Below, in pieces: positions 16,140-23,657 of a stretch of DNA of 32,204 nucleotides (position 1 is the stretch's first letter; each line of letters begins with the position of its first letter). Both the position numbers and the translations under genes were made by a program. The stretch is from an uncultured Armatimonadota bacterium (GTDB taxonomy: Bacteria > Armatimonadota > Fimbriimonadia > Fimbriimonadales > Fimbriimonadaceae): assembly GCA_903904815.1 (NCBI GenBank), contig CAIVDU010000113.1:1-32204 (forward strand), read 5' to 3'. The notes beneath the pieces were generated by a model. That model was given only the letters and a program-made list of their open reading frames with translations, was not told the origin of the DNA and did no database searches.

Positions 16140-16327
16140 GCGTTAAGGGCAGTGTACCCATCGCAAGACAATGCCTCCAATCTCGATCTTAGTACAGGGG
16201 CCAACGCCTCAAAGCTCGCGGAACCGACGCGACTGGAAAATCATAACCAACAAATGACGTGATTTCGCGATTTCTTCGCGACCTTTTCACTCGCTTCATC
16301 GCGTCATTACACGGCGCGGAGCAAAGT

Positions 16328-16336
16328 TGCTATACT
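16328..16336 (+). promoter_or_regulatory. Extended -10 promoter of the lipoprotein-dop-ubact-prcB operon
   Basis: TGCTATACT is an extended -10 (TGn-TATACT) with no good -35. It would give a leader of about 55 nt ending in GAGGTGAT (16384-16391), which is complementary to the 16S rRNA tail, just before the TTG at 16397. Confidence 0.5.
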
Positions 16337-16396
16337 GAGCCCGCAGTGGGCCGGGAGATTCAACAGTGCTCCGCGCGTCGACGAGGTGATCCGAAT

Positions 16397-17863
16397 TTGA
16401 GGAATGCGTCCTATGTGCTAGCAGCGACAGTAGTCGCCACGACAATCGCGGGTTGCGGTGGAAGTGCTGTATCCAGCAGTTCCCCCGCCACGTCCGGTGG
16501 GGGCGGTTCGACCGTCTCCAACCTAACCAATCTGGCTTCCATCGGATACATCGAGACCTCGTACCTATCCGGTTCGGGTCGAGGTTCCGGCACCGTGACG
16601 GCAGATATCACGCTGGGAGACTTTACCGACGACCAAGGGAATACCGTTTCGACGACTCCCGGATCAGTCGTTAATCTCCAGGTGGATGCTTACGGCGGAC
16701 CGCAGGTCATTCGATCAGCCATCACGTTTGGAACGAGCACGACCGCAGGTGTTCCAAGCACCGATGCGAATTCCCGGCTTTTCCGCCAGTACGTGTTCTC
16801 GTTCAACCACTTGAACTCGAGCCTGCTCGTTGGTCAGAACATCCCGCCAAGCCAAGTTTTTGTCGTTGACAACGGAAACATGGCCGACGATGAGATTACT
16901 CCGAATGCGTTGAGCACGACGACTTTCAACAACATCACGTACAACGCGCACATTCGCGCTTTTCCCGGACGATTCAGCACATTCACAGTTCGAGTCGACC
17001 CGAATACGATTGGTCTTAATTTCCAAGACTATCCAGTGGGCGTTGGCACCTTTGGCGCCGCAAATCCACGAGGAATCTTCGAGACCACTCAGTTCAACTT
17101 CATTAACTTCGCCGATACTACCGATTATGAAAGTCGGGTCTTTAACGGAGTATTGAGCGATTATCTTTCGTTCGACATCTCCGCGATGGCAACCGCTGAC
17201 AAGCCGTCGATTGCAAGCGTGGTCGGGCAGAGAGTCTTCTTCAGCGGCGACACCTACGGAGTCGCCGATGGGACAAGCTCTGGCAAGTTCTATCAGTTGA
17301 CGAAGGACCTGAGTGCGACACCTCCGTATCTCCCGGGCACCTTTAACACGAATACTTCCATTGGAACCACATATTCGCTGCCAAGCGATTCGACGTCGTT
17401 CCTTCCCGGAACATACGCTCTCGACCAGATCGACCCGAGTGACCCCAGCTTCGCCAAGCGAATTCTGTCTCTTCAGGGAATGTTCCGCGACTACACGAAG
17501 ATGATCAAGTCGGCGGACAACCAACTCGCGATCACCTTCCCTAGTTCCAGCGACGACAACGTTCAGGATATCGTCCTTCTCAAGAAGTCGGCAACCACTG
17601 GCAAGATAATCGACTTCTACTACGGATACATCGACTTCGAAGCAAGAGAGTTCTTCCTCAATCCAATCAACACGATTGTTCAAGCTACACCTACGACGGT
17701 GTATCACGGAACGATCAATCCCACCAAGCTCTACAACGGAGCGGGCCAGATCACCAATAACGAAAGAGCAATTCGATCTGGAGTGCTCGCTCTGGACACT
17801 CCCTTGACCTTCAAAGACGGAACGATCACGACTGGTGGAACGTTCATCGTCTACCGAAGATGA
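16397..17863 (+). CDS. Unknown lipoprotein, first gene of the proteasome-tagging operon
   Basis: The function is not recognised. Reading from TTG at 16397, preceded by an excellent ribosome site (GAGGTGAT, 5 nt spacing), the protein has 488 residues. It starts with a lipoprotein signal MRNASYVLAATVVATTIAGC, with the lipobox Cys followed by GGS. A Ser/Gly linker comes next, then a long beta-rich, Asn/Thr/Phe-rich domain with no Cys and no obvious catalytic motif. It should be lipid-anchored in the periplasm or outer membrane. Its stop codon overlaps the dop start by 4 nt (ATGA), so it is translationally coupled to a cytoplasmic tagging enzyme, an unexpected pairing. A GTG start at 16259 would bury the signal and lies upstream of the promoter, so it is rejected. 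Confidence 0.72.
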   Translation: MRNASYVLAATVVATTIAGCGGSAVSSSSPATSGGGGSTVSNLTNLASIGYIETSYLSGSGRGSGTVTADITLGDFTDDQGNTVSTTPGSVVNLQVDAYGGPQVIRSAITFGTSTTAGVPSTDANSRLFRQYVFSFNHLNSSLLVGQNIPPSQVFVVDNGNMADDEITPNALSTTTFNNITYNAHIRAFPGRFSTFTVRVDPNTIGLNFQDYPVGVGTFGAANPRGIFETTQFNFINFADTTDYESRVFNGVLSDYLSFDISAMATADKPSIASVVGQRVFFSGDTYGVADGTSSGKFYQLTKDLSATPPYLPGTFNTNTSIGTTYSLPSDSTSFLPGTYALDQIDPSDPSFAKRILSLQGMFRDYTKMIKSADNQLAITFPSSSDDNVQDIVLLKKSATTGKIIDFYYGYIDFEAREFFLNPINTIVQATPTTVYHGTINPTKLYNGAGQITNNERAIRSGVLALDTPLTFKDGTITTGGTFIVYRR

Positions 17864-19338
17864 TTCGTCAGATCCTCGCGGGCGTAGAGACGGAGTACGG
17901 ACTCCTCGTTGCCGACCGCGGGGCGGCTGAACAAGTTGGGGATGCCATGGACCTTGTCCGTGGCTTCCCCAATTTGCATTTTGCTGGCTGGAACTATCGC
18001 TACGAGTCTCCCCGAGCCGACCTCAGAGGATTTCGCCTCGATCACCTTGCCCAGGACCCCGAAGATGCTAAGTACGACGCTGGAAAGTCGTACGGCAAAG
18101 ACCCGGACATCAGATCGGACCGCGTCTTGCCTAACGGGGCCCGTTTCTACAACGATCATGGCCATCCGGAGTACTCAACCCCCGAATGCCTCTCCCTCCA
18201 AGAACTCGCCATCCACGACTGCGCCGGTCAAAGAGTCGTTCACGCGGCTGCGCAAGCCTTTAGCGAGAAGTCTGGACTCCCGGTGTGGGTTTACAAGAAC
18301 AACACCGACTTTCACGGCGCCTCGTACGGAACGCACGAGAACTATCTCGTGCCCAGGTCGGTTGGTTTTGATCGACTTTTTCGAGACCTCACGCCGCTCC
18401 TAATCGCTCGCCAAATCCTGGTAGGAGCCGGCAAAGTCGGCAACGAATCGGGCCCTTCCTGTCGTTACCAGATCTCTCAACGAGCCGATTTTTTTGTCGA
18501 GCCTGCGAACGCGGAAACCCTTTACCGTCGCCCCATATTCAACACTCGCGACGAACCGCATTCCGACCCCTCGCGCTATGTCCGGCTCCATGTGATCTGC
18601 GGCGACGCCAACATGATTCCAGATGCAACCGCACGTAAGGTCGGATTAGTCAAGCTTGGACTTGCCCTATGCGAGTCGAATAACGCCCCGCTGTGGCGCG
18701 TCTCCGACCCGGTTCGCGCCGCCCAATCGATCAGTCGGGATGAATCTTATAACTTCGAAGTCGCCTTGGAATCCAGAAGTTGGACCACGGCGGGCGAAAT
18801 CTTAGAATCGTATTTCGCCGCCGCCGAGAACCTCCTCGAGCTTGACGACGATCTTCGATGGGTAATCGACAGTTCCCGCGAGTTGCTCAGTAAAGTCCAC
18901 TCCGACTTCCCGTCCTTCTCGCGAAAGGTCGATTGGGCGGCCAAGCGCCGCATGATCGAGGCCTACCTCGAAGACTCCGGTGGAAACTGGAACGATCCGG
19001 AACTTCGTGCCTACGACCTCGAATATCACAACGTGGACCCCGATAGTGGGCTTCACGCGGCACTTGAACAGATGGACGAAGTCGCTCCAGACCCGGACTT
19101 GGCCAAGTTGGAGTACTACCAGGAGCATGTCAGCGAGCCGACACGTGCGCGGGCTAGGAGCATTGCTGTAACCAAATTCAAATCGGACTTAGTTGACGCC
19201 TGCTGGCGCACGCTTACCTTCAACATCAACGGTGAATTCGTGGAGGTCGATCTTCCTCCCGAAGCCCACTATCCTGCGCAATTAGCGGACGCTCCCGACG
19301 TAGGAACATTTGTTACAATGCTCAGAGGTGTTTCATGA
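17860..19338 (+). CDS. dop: Dop-type deamidase/depupylase of the UBact (Pup-like) system
   Basis: Dop enzymes (carboxylate-amine ligase fold) deamidate the C-terminal Gln of Pup and cleave Pup from target lysines. The 492-residue protein has the Mg/ATP N-terminal motif GVETEYG (Glu10, Glu12) and NGARFYNDHGHPEYSTPE with the catalytic-type Asp99. It also has KNNTDFHGASYGTHENYL, a QRADFF stretch and NTRDEPHSDPSRYVRLHVICGDANM. It is called Dop rather than the ligase PafA because of WNYRYESPRADLRGF, the insertion of about 30 residues before NGAR that corresponds to the Dop-loop, and the DxxGASYG form of the motif. Both neighbours overlap by 4 nt (lipoprotein upstream, ubact downstream). PafA is not present here, and a dual-function enzyme cannot be ruled out from sequence alone. 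Confidence 0.88.
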   Translation: MIRQILAGVETEYGLLVADRGAAEQVGDAMDLVRGFPNLHFAGWNYRYESPRADLRGFRLDHLAQDPEDAKYDAGKSYGKDPDIRSDRVLPNGARFYNDHGHPEYSTPECLSLQELAIHDCAGQRVVHAAAQAFSEKSGLPVWVYKNNTDFHGASYGTHENYLVPRSVGFDRLFRDLTPLLIARQILVGAGKVGNESGPSCRYQISQRADFFVEPANAETLYRRPIFNTRDEPHSDPSRYVRLHVICGDANMIPDATARKVGLVKLGLALCESNNAPLWRVSDPVRAAQSISRDESYNFEVALESRSWTTAGEILESYFAAAENLLELDDDLRWVIDSSRELLSKVHSDFPSFSRKVDWAAKRRMIEAYLEDSGGNWNDPELRAYDLEYHNVDPDSGLHAALEQMDEVAPDPDLAKLEYYQEHVSEPTRARARSIAVTKFKSDLVDACWRTLTFNINGEFVEVDLPPEAHYPAQLADAPDVGTFVTMLRGVS

Positions 19339-19517
19339 CCGACGGTGACCGACTTACTCGACCCATTCCTGCGTCTCCCGACCGAAAACTCGGAGACGAC
19401 TCGGGGCCAAGCGCTCCCGATATTCGAAAGCCGGAGGGCGGAAACGAACTTCTCCGCCGAATGAAGAAGGTCGACCCCGACCAGGCGAAGCGATATCGTC
19501 AGCGGTCCGGACAATGA
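19335..19517 (+). CDS. UBact / Pup-like protein modifier
   Basis: The 60-residue, highly charged and Gly/Pro-rich protein is predicted to be largely disordered. Its C-terminal third reads GGNELLRRMKKVDPDQAKRY and ends RQRSGQ. This is the conserved tail of UBact, the Pup-like modifier described in Gram-negative phyla (Nitrospirae, Armatimonadetes, Verrucomicrobia and others). The last residue is Gln, as in mycobacterial Pup, so deamidation to Glu by the upstream Dop is expected before ligation. Its ATG overlaps the dop stop (ATGA), with AGAGGTG at 19324-19330 as ribosome site. Its stop overlaps the prcB start. The gene is short enough to be missed by automatic annotation. The motif and context together make this a confident call. 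Confidence 0.9.
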   Translation: MTDGDRLTRPIPASPDRKLGDDSGPSAPDIRKPEGGNELLRRMKKVDPDQAKRYRQRSGQ

Positions 19518-20275
19518 ACCAACTGGCTCGCGAATTCCGCGATCTCGTAGGCGCCGACGGGATTCCCCATTTTGAAGTGGCTTCTGCCCATGACTCGCGT
19601 TTCGAGGTTCATGGAACGACGGTTATGTCACTGCGCTTTGACCAGGGAGTCGTGACCCTTTCGGACAGAAGAGCGACCGCCGGAAACTTGGTCATGTATG
19701 ACCAAGCCGAAAAGATCATGGCCCTGGATGACTCAACCGTCGTGGCTATTTCAGGTGCCTTCGCCAAATCCGTCGAAGTCTGCCGGTTCCTCAAACATTC
19801 GTTCAAGTATTACCGTCGAACCGTTCTCCAAGAGATGTCCCTCGAAGGCAAACTCTCGGAGATCTCGCGGGCCTTGGCCGGAAATGCTCCGATGGCCATG
19901 CAAGGGATCGGCCTCTTTCTGCCGATTGTTGCCGCATATGACAAGAAAAAGGACGACTTCGGCGTCTACTTCTTCGACGGAGCCGGAGCGCGGTTCCAAA
20001 ACGGAAGCTACGCCTGTGCTGGATCGGGCTCTGAACGGATTCGGGGCGTATTCGAGTACATCGCCAGAATGAAAGGAAGGTTCGAGACTCGTCCACTAGA
20101 TGAAGTGCTACTGGACGGACTTCAGATGCTGGACATCGCCGCTGATTTGGATTCGGCGACTGGCGGGTTCAATAAGACCCTCCCGATCATCCGAGTGTTG
20201 GATCGCGAGGGTAACCACGAGATCCCTGAAGCACAGCTTCGGGACATGACCCAAAAAGTGCTCCTACCCAGCTGA
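19514..20275 (+). CDS. prcB: Bacterial 20S proteasome beta subunit
   Basis: This is the catalytic N-terminal-nucleophile hydrolase of the 20S core. The 253-residue precursor has a 34-residue propeptide ending in HG, then mature Thr35 (TTVMSLRFDQGVVTLSDRRAT). Asp51 and Lys67 fall exactly at mature positions 17 and 33, so the active site is complete. SGAFAKSVEVCRFLKH, YACAGSGSERI and the C-terminal DSATGG are family-typical. The propeptide is shorter than in Mycobacterium. Its ATG overlaps the ubact stop codon by 4 nt, so modifier and protease are co-translated. No alpha subunit gene (prcA) follows, since the operon ends at a hairpin at 20293-20324. The alpha subunit and ATPase must be elsewhere if the complex is canonical. 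Confidence 0.93.
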   Translation: MNQLAREFRDLVGADGIPHFEVASAHDSRFEVHGTTVMSLRFDQGVVTLSDRRATAGNLVMYDQAEKIMALDDSTVVAISGAFAKSVEVCRFLKHSFKYYRRTVLQEMSLEGKLSEISRALAGNAPMAMQGIGLFLPIVAAYDKKKDDFGVYFFDGAGARFQNGSYACAGSGSERIRGVFEYIARMKGRFETRPLDEVLLDGLQMLDIAADLDSATGGFNKTLPIIRVLDREGNHEIPEAQLRDMTQKVLLPS

Positions 20276-20292
20276 GGAGCTTGGGCATGAAA

Positions 20293-20324
20293 AAGCGGTC
20301 TGCGGCAATTGCCCCAGACCGCTT
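20293..20324. terminator. Bidirectional terminator between prcB and the outer-membrane protein gene
   Basis: AAGCGGTCTG (20293-20302) pairs with CAGACCGCTT (20315-20324). The loop itself contains the palindrome GGCAATTGCC. On the minus strand the stem is followed by TTTTT, a proper intrinsic terminator for the gene ending at 20342. On the plus strand the trailing T-run is weak. Confidence 0.75.
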
Positions 20325-20341
20325 CTCACTTTGGGATCAGT

Positions 20342-20875
20342 TCAGAATCGGTAACCGACGAAAACACCGACCACGTTCGGGTGAATTCCATTGCTGGACT
20401 TGTCGCCGACGTAGAAGGCTGCCTCTGTGAAGATGTTCTCTCCGAGTTCTGCGCCCAGGCCAGCTCGACCGGCAATGACGTTGTCACTCGTTGTGATGTT
20501 CAGGAAGTCCAATCCAACACCGAGGAACGCATACTTGCGGTGCCCAAGCGCAGTGTCCGAACCAATGTAGAACCGCTGATTGATGCCCACATTCAAGAAG
20601 CTCGGTACGCCCGAGAGACTCTTCGTGAACCAGTCAACATTGAAGAAGGTGTCGCCGCCCTTGATAAGCGGTGTCGGGAGTTGGAATTCACCGCCGACTG
20701 CGACGAAAGTGGTCACGACGTTGGAGAGACTAGAATCGAGCGGGATGCCGACTCCAGCCTTCACCGAAATGTTCGTGGGGGTGTAAGAAGTGCCCGGATA
20801 GTTCGTCTGCGCCGACGCAGTGGCAGATACTCCGAGCGCGGTTGCCGCCGCTGCCGATATTAGGATTCTCCTCAT
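20342..20875 (-). CDS. Outer-membrane beta-barrel protein, small
   Basis: The 177-residue protein starts with a signal peptide (MRRILISAAAATALGVSATASA). It continues with alternating amphipathic strands (NISVKAGVGIPL, FVAVGGEFQL, YAFLGVGLDFLNI, AGLGAELGENIFTEAAFYVG) and ends in GVFVGYRF. A C-terminal Phe is the usual signal for barrel assembly. It looks like an 8-strand barrel of unknown role. The ATG at 20875 is chosen over 20884, because AGGAGG at about 20892-20887 is 11 nt from the former but only 2 nt from the latter. A good sigma70-type promoter lies at 20931-20959. It is convergent with prcB and divergent from the isochorismatase-family gene, so no functional link is implied. Confidence 0.75.
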   Translation of the reverse strand: MRRILISAAAATALGVSATASAQTNYPGTSYTPTNISVKAGVGIPLDSSLSNVVTTFVAVGGEFQLPTPLIKGGDTFFNVDWFTKSLSGVPSFLNVGINQRFYIGSDTALGHRKYAFLGVGLDFLNITTSDNVIAGRAGLGAELGENIFTEAAFYVGDKSSNGIHPNVVGVFVGYRF

Positions 20876-20930
20876 AATTTGCATGCCCTCCTGGGGGAGC
20901 CCGATGGCTCTCGCCCTCCTTGGCTGCCTA

Positions 20931-20959
20931 ATTCTAACCTGAAGAGACCAGCATGTCCA
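20931..20959 (-). promoter_or_regulatory. Sigma70-type promoter of the outer-membrane protein gene
   Basis: TGGACA (20959-20954), a 17-nt spacer and TAGAAT (20936-20931) each match the consensus at 5 of 6 positions. The leader would be about 50 nt and includes AGGAGG. This contrasts with the leaderless-type starts nearby. Confidence 0.7.
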
Positions 20960-20991
20960 CTGAGGGCCACTTAATCGTCGTGACTAAACCC

Positions 20992-20997
20992 CATAAT
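20992..20997 (+). promoter_or_regulatory. -10-like CATAAT before the isochorismatase-family gene
   Basis: CATAAT is followed by CGTTC and the ATG at 21003. The local sequence ATAATCGTT..ATG is almost the same as at 3266-3279. No Shine-Dalgarno is seen. Confidence 0.45.
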
Positions 20998-21002
20998 CGT
21001 TC

Positions 21003-21560
21003 ATGCCGAGAGCGATTCTGCGCCCTGTTCACTCCGTTTTAATCGTAGTAGACGTCCAGGACAAGTTCATGGAATCCGTCCATGAGGCGGCGAGAGTCCG
21101 AGATCGGAGCCTATTCTTGGTTCAAATCGCTTCACTTTTGCAGATTCCGGTGCTCGCCACCGAACAGAACCCAGAGCGACTCGGAAAGATTTCTTCAGAA
21201 TATTTGAGCTTTCTCTCAGAACCACCCATTCCCAAGATGAGCTTCGCTTGCACAGGAGAGCCGCACTTCCTTGGGGCGCTCGTCCGAACAGAGCGAAAAC
21301 AGGCAGTTTTGGTCGGAGTGGAAACTCATATCTGCGTCGCCCTCACCGCCAATCAACTCCTCGAAGACGGCTTCGATGTGGTGGTGTGTCCCGATGCAGT
21401 TTCCGCAAGATCCATGGAGCGGCACAAACTCGGCATGGAGCGGATAAGAGACGCAGGCGCCATCCCCGCTCACACCGAGTCAGTTGCCTACGACTGGCTC
21501 GAGTCCGCCGACAACCCCCAATTCCGAAACGCCCTCCAGATCGTGAAACAATTTCCGTAG
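21003..21560 (+). CDS. Isochorismatase-family cysteine hydrolase
   Basis: The 185-residue protein has the isochorismatase-like hydrolase fold. The expected triad is Asp17 (VLIVVDVQDKF), Lys78 (PIPKMSF) and Cys111 (VLVGVETHICV). The ATEQNP segment and the C-terminal part of the family (DAVSARS, HKLGMERIRDAGAI) also match. The family includes nicotinamidases, ureido and biuret hydrolases and proteins of unknown substrate. This one resembles the YcaC/ISOC1-like branch, and the substrate cannot be named. It lies 75 nt before the S9 peptidase gene, with which it may share a transcript, although that gene has its own promoter-like box. Confidence 0.85.
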   Translation: MPRAILRPVHSVLIVVDVQDKFMESVHEAARVRDRSLFLVQIASLLQIPVLATEQNPERLGKISSEYLSFLSEPPIPKMSFACTGEPHFLGALVRTERKQAVLVGVETHICVALTANQLLEDGFDVVVCPDAVSARSMERHKLGMERIRDAGAIPAHTESVAYDWLESADNPQFRNALQIVKQFP

Positions 21561-21594
21561 GGAGTGAGAGTGGGACGCCGCGAATCTATCCCGT

Positions 21595-21612
21595 CTGCAA
21601 ACTGCAAACTGC
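21595..21612. repeat. Short repeat CTGCAAACTGCAAACTGC, copy 2
   Basis: This is an exact 18-nt match to 168-185. As there, it is followed by a TA.CCT box and a start codon (S9 peptidase at 21636). Confidence 0.6.
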
Positions 21613-21623
21613 ACATGAGACGG

Positions 21624-21629
21624 TAACCT
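21624..21629 (+). promoter_or_regulatory. -10-like TAACCT before the S9 peptidase gene
   Basis: TAACCT is followed by 6 nt and the ATG at 21636, with no Shine-Dalgarno. It fits the leaderless TANNNT pattern. Confidence 0.4.
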
Positions 21630-21635
21630 CTCAGC

Positions 21636-23657
21636 ATGCCGAAGCGCCCTATTCGGATTGATGACTTACACAAGATCGTGTTCGTCGGAGATCCACAGAT
21701 CAATCCGACGGGAGACCGAGTCCTCTTCACGCGCAAGCACATTGGCGCGAAAAATAACTACGTCACCCAGATCTGGTCCGTCGATCTCGATGGGCGGCTG
21801 ACGCAATGGACTCAAGCAGACGGCGGCGCGAGCCATGCGCGCTGGTCGCCCGACGGGTCCCAGTTCGCGTTTATCTCGGGTCGGGACAAACCCGGTTCTC
21901 AAATCTATCTCATCCCAACCAGCGGTGGAGAAGCAAAGAAGCTTTCTTCCCTGCCCGAAGGCAAGATCGCGGGCTTCAAGTGGTCTCCCGACGGAAGTCG
22001 CTTGGCATTCCTTTTCCGTGAGGAGATACCGAATCGAACCGAAGTGGCCAAGAAACTCCGAGAAGAAAAGGGACTGAGCGCTCCACCTTACGAAATCGAT
22101 GACGTCTGGTATCGCCTTGACGGTGACGGCTATTTCGCCAACCAGCGCTTTAAGGTCTGTCTCTTGGATATTGAGTCTCAAGAGCACCGAGTCCTCTATG
22201 AGGCGGCTTCCGACGGAAACTACTCTTTCGACTGGTCACCATTGGGCAATGAACTTGCCATCATTCATACGATCGCGAAACGCCCGGCGGCTGAACCACC
22301 GAACGATCAGATATTCCGAGTCGACCTCGAAGGTCAAGCTTGGCGCCTCGAAGGCCTTCCCAAGGGCCGAAAAACCGCAGCCTCTTGGTCTCCCGATGGA
22401 CGCCTGATCGCCTACGCCGGAGATACCGACGAGGCCGATCCATGGGGCGTCCGAAATTTGCGCCTCTACGTAGTTTCCGCATCCGGCGGCGCTCCCGAAG
22501 ACTTGACCGGGCATACCGACTACGATCTCAGCGTCTCCACCCTGAGCGACACCGCTGAAGCAAGCTTTGGATCCACATTCTGCTGGTCCCCGGATAGCTT
22601 AGGGGTATATGCCCAAATCGGTTGGCACGGCGAATCTCAGTTAGGATTCATCCCGGTTTCTGGAGGGGTTCAAATCAAGACCGAAGGCGCCCACCAGGTG
22701 AACCTCGGCAACATTAGCGCCGATGGTCGGCGGATTGCTGCCCTGTACGGCCACGCCACGCGCTTGCCAGAGGTTGCCGTTATCCAACCAGAGTTAGGCA
22801 CTGGACGCCCCTTCCCGACCGTTCTAACCGACCTAAATCACGACTTTCACAGCGAGATCAAACTGTCGGAGCCCGAAGAGTTCTGGATCGACTCGACTGA
22901 CGACACGAAACTGCACGGGTGGGTGATGAAGCCCATCGACTATTTGGCCCCGCACCGATACCCTGCGATCCTCCAAATCCATGGTGGACCCCATGCCCAA
23001 TATGGATGGGCATTCTTCCACGAAATGCAGGTACTCGCAGCGCAGGGATTCGTGGTCGTCTACACCAATCCGCGCGGGTCGAAGGGATACGGCGAGTCGT
23101 TCTGCGCCGCGATCCGTGGCGACTGGGGCACGAAGGACTGGGAAGACATCCAAACCGCTACGCGCTGGATGCAGGCCCAGACCTACGTTCACCCCGGCCA
23201 AATGGGCGTCATGGGCGGTAGCTACGGTGGCTACATGACGAACTGGGTCATCGGACACACCAATGATTTCAAGGGCGCCATTACCGACCGCTGCGTCAGC
23301 AACATGCTCTCGATGGCTGGAAACTCCGACTTCCCCTTCAACAAGAACGGATATTTCAAAGGGGATGCCTGGGGCCCGCTTGAAGAAATCAAGGAGCTAT
23401 GGCGCCAATCTCCGATCAGCTACTTCGACAGAGTGGAAACGCCTACCTTGGTGATCCACAGTGAAGGCGACCTCCGATGCAACGTAGAGCAAGGAGAACA
23501 AGTGTTCTCCGCACTCCAAATGAGAGGCATTCCAAGTCGGTTCGTTCGCTACCCCAGCACCACTAGCCATGGAATGTCCCGTTCTGGCCCCCCAGACCTC
23601 CGAGAACATCGGCTGAATGAGATCGTGACCTGGATGACTCGCTACCTGAAGAAATAG
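21636..23657 (+). CDS. S9-family serine peptidase (acylaminoacyl/prolyl oligopeptidase type)
   Basis: The 673-residue protein has an N-terminal WD40-like beta-propeller with repeated WSPDGS/WSPDGR units. This is followed by an alpha/beta-hydrolase domain from about residue 420. The catalytic triad is Ser529 in GGSYGGYM, Asp612 in HSEGDLRCNV and His645 in TTSHGMSRSG. HGGPHAQYGWAF forms the oxyanion region. Such enzymes cleave short peptides, often releasing acylated or dipeptide N-termini. No signal peptide is seen, so it is probably cytoplasmic. The nearby secreted M1 peptidase could supply peptides. The ATG at 21636 starts directly at the first conserved strand. Family identity is strong; specificity is not readable. 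Confidence 0.93.
   Translation: MPKRPIRIDDLHKIVFVGDPQINPTGDRVLFTRKHIGAKNNYVTQIWSVDLDGRLTQWTQADGGASHARWSPDGSQFAFISGRDKPGSQIYLIPTSGGEAKKLSSLPEGKIAGFKWSPDGSRLAFLFREEIPNRTEVAKKLREEKGLSAPPYEIDDVWYRLDGDGYFANQRFKVCLLDIESQEHRVLYEAASDGNYSFDWSPLGNELAIIHTIAKRPAAEPPNDQIFRVDLEGQAWRLEGLPKGRKTAASWSPDGRLIAYAGDTDEADPWGVRNLRLYVVSASGGAPEDLTGHTDYDLSVSTLSDTAEASFGSTFCWSPDSLGVYAQIGWHGESQLGFIPVSGGVQIKTEGAHQVNLGNISADGRRIAALYGHATRLPEVAVIQPELGTGRPFPTVLTDLNHDFHSEIKLSEPEEFWIDSTDDTKLHGWVMKPIDYLAPHRYPAILQIHGGPHAQYGWAFFHEMQVLAAQGFVVVYTNPRGSKGYGESFCAAIRGDWGTKDWEDIQTATRWMQAQTYVHPGQMGVMGGSYGGYMTNWVIGHTNDFKGAITDRCVSNMLSMAGNSDFPFNKNGYFKGDAWGPLEEIKELWRQSPISYFDRVETPTLVIHSEGDLRCNVEQGEQVFSALQMRGIPSRFVRYPSTTSHGMSRSGPPDLREHRLNEIVTWMTRYLKK

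Noticed and set aside
16259-16396. GTG start giving a longer lipoprotein
   Set aside because: It precedes the extended -10 promoter and would bury the lipoprotein signal. The TTG at 16397 has a far better ribosome site.
16715-17707. Long minus-strand frame opposite the lipoprotein gene
   Set aside because: It is antisense to a gene with promoter, ribosome site and signal peptide, and has no recognisable domain.
20309-20863. Plus-strand frame opposite the outer-membrane protein gene
   Set aside because: The minus-strand frame has a signal peptide, C-terminal Phe, promoter, ribosome site and terminator. The plus frame has none.
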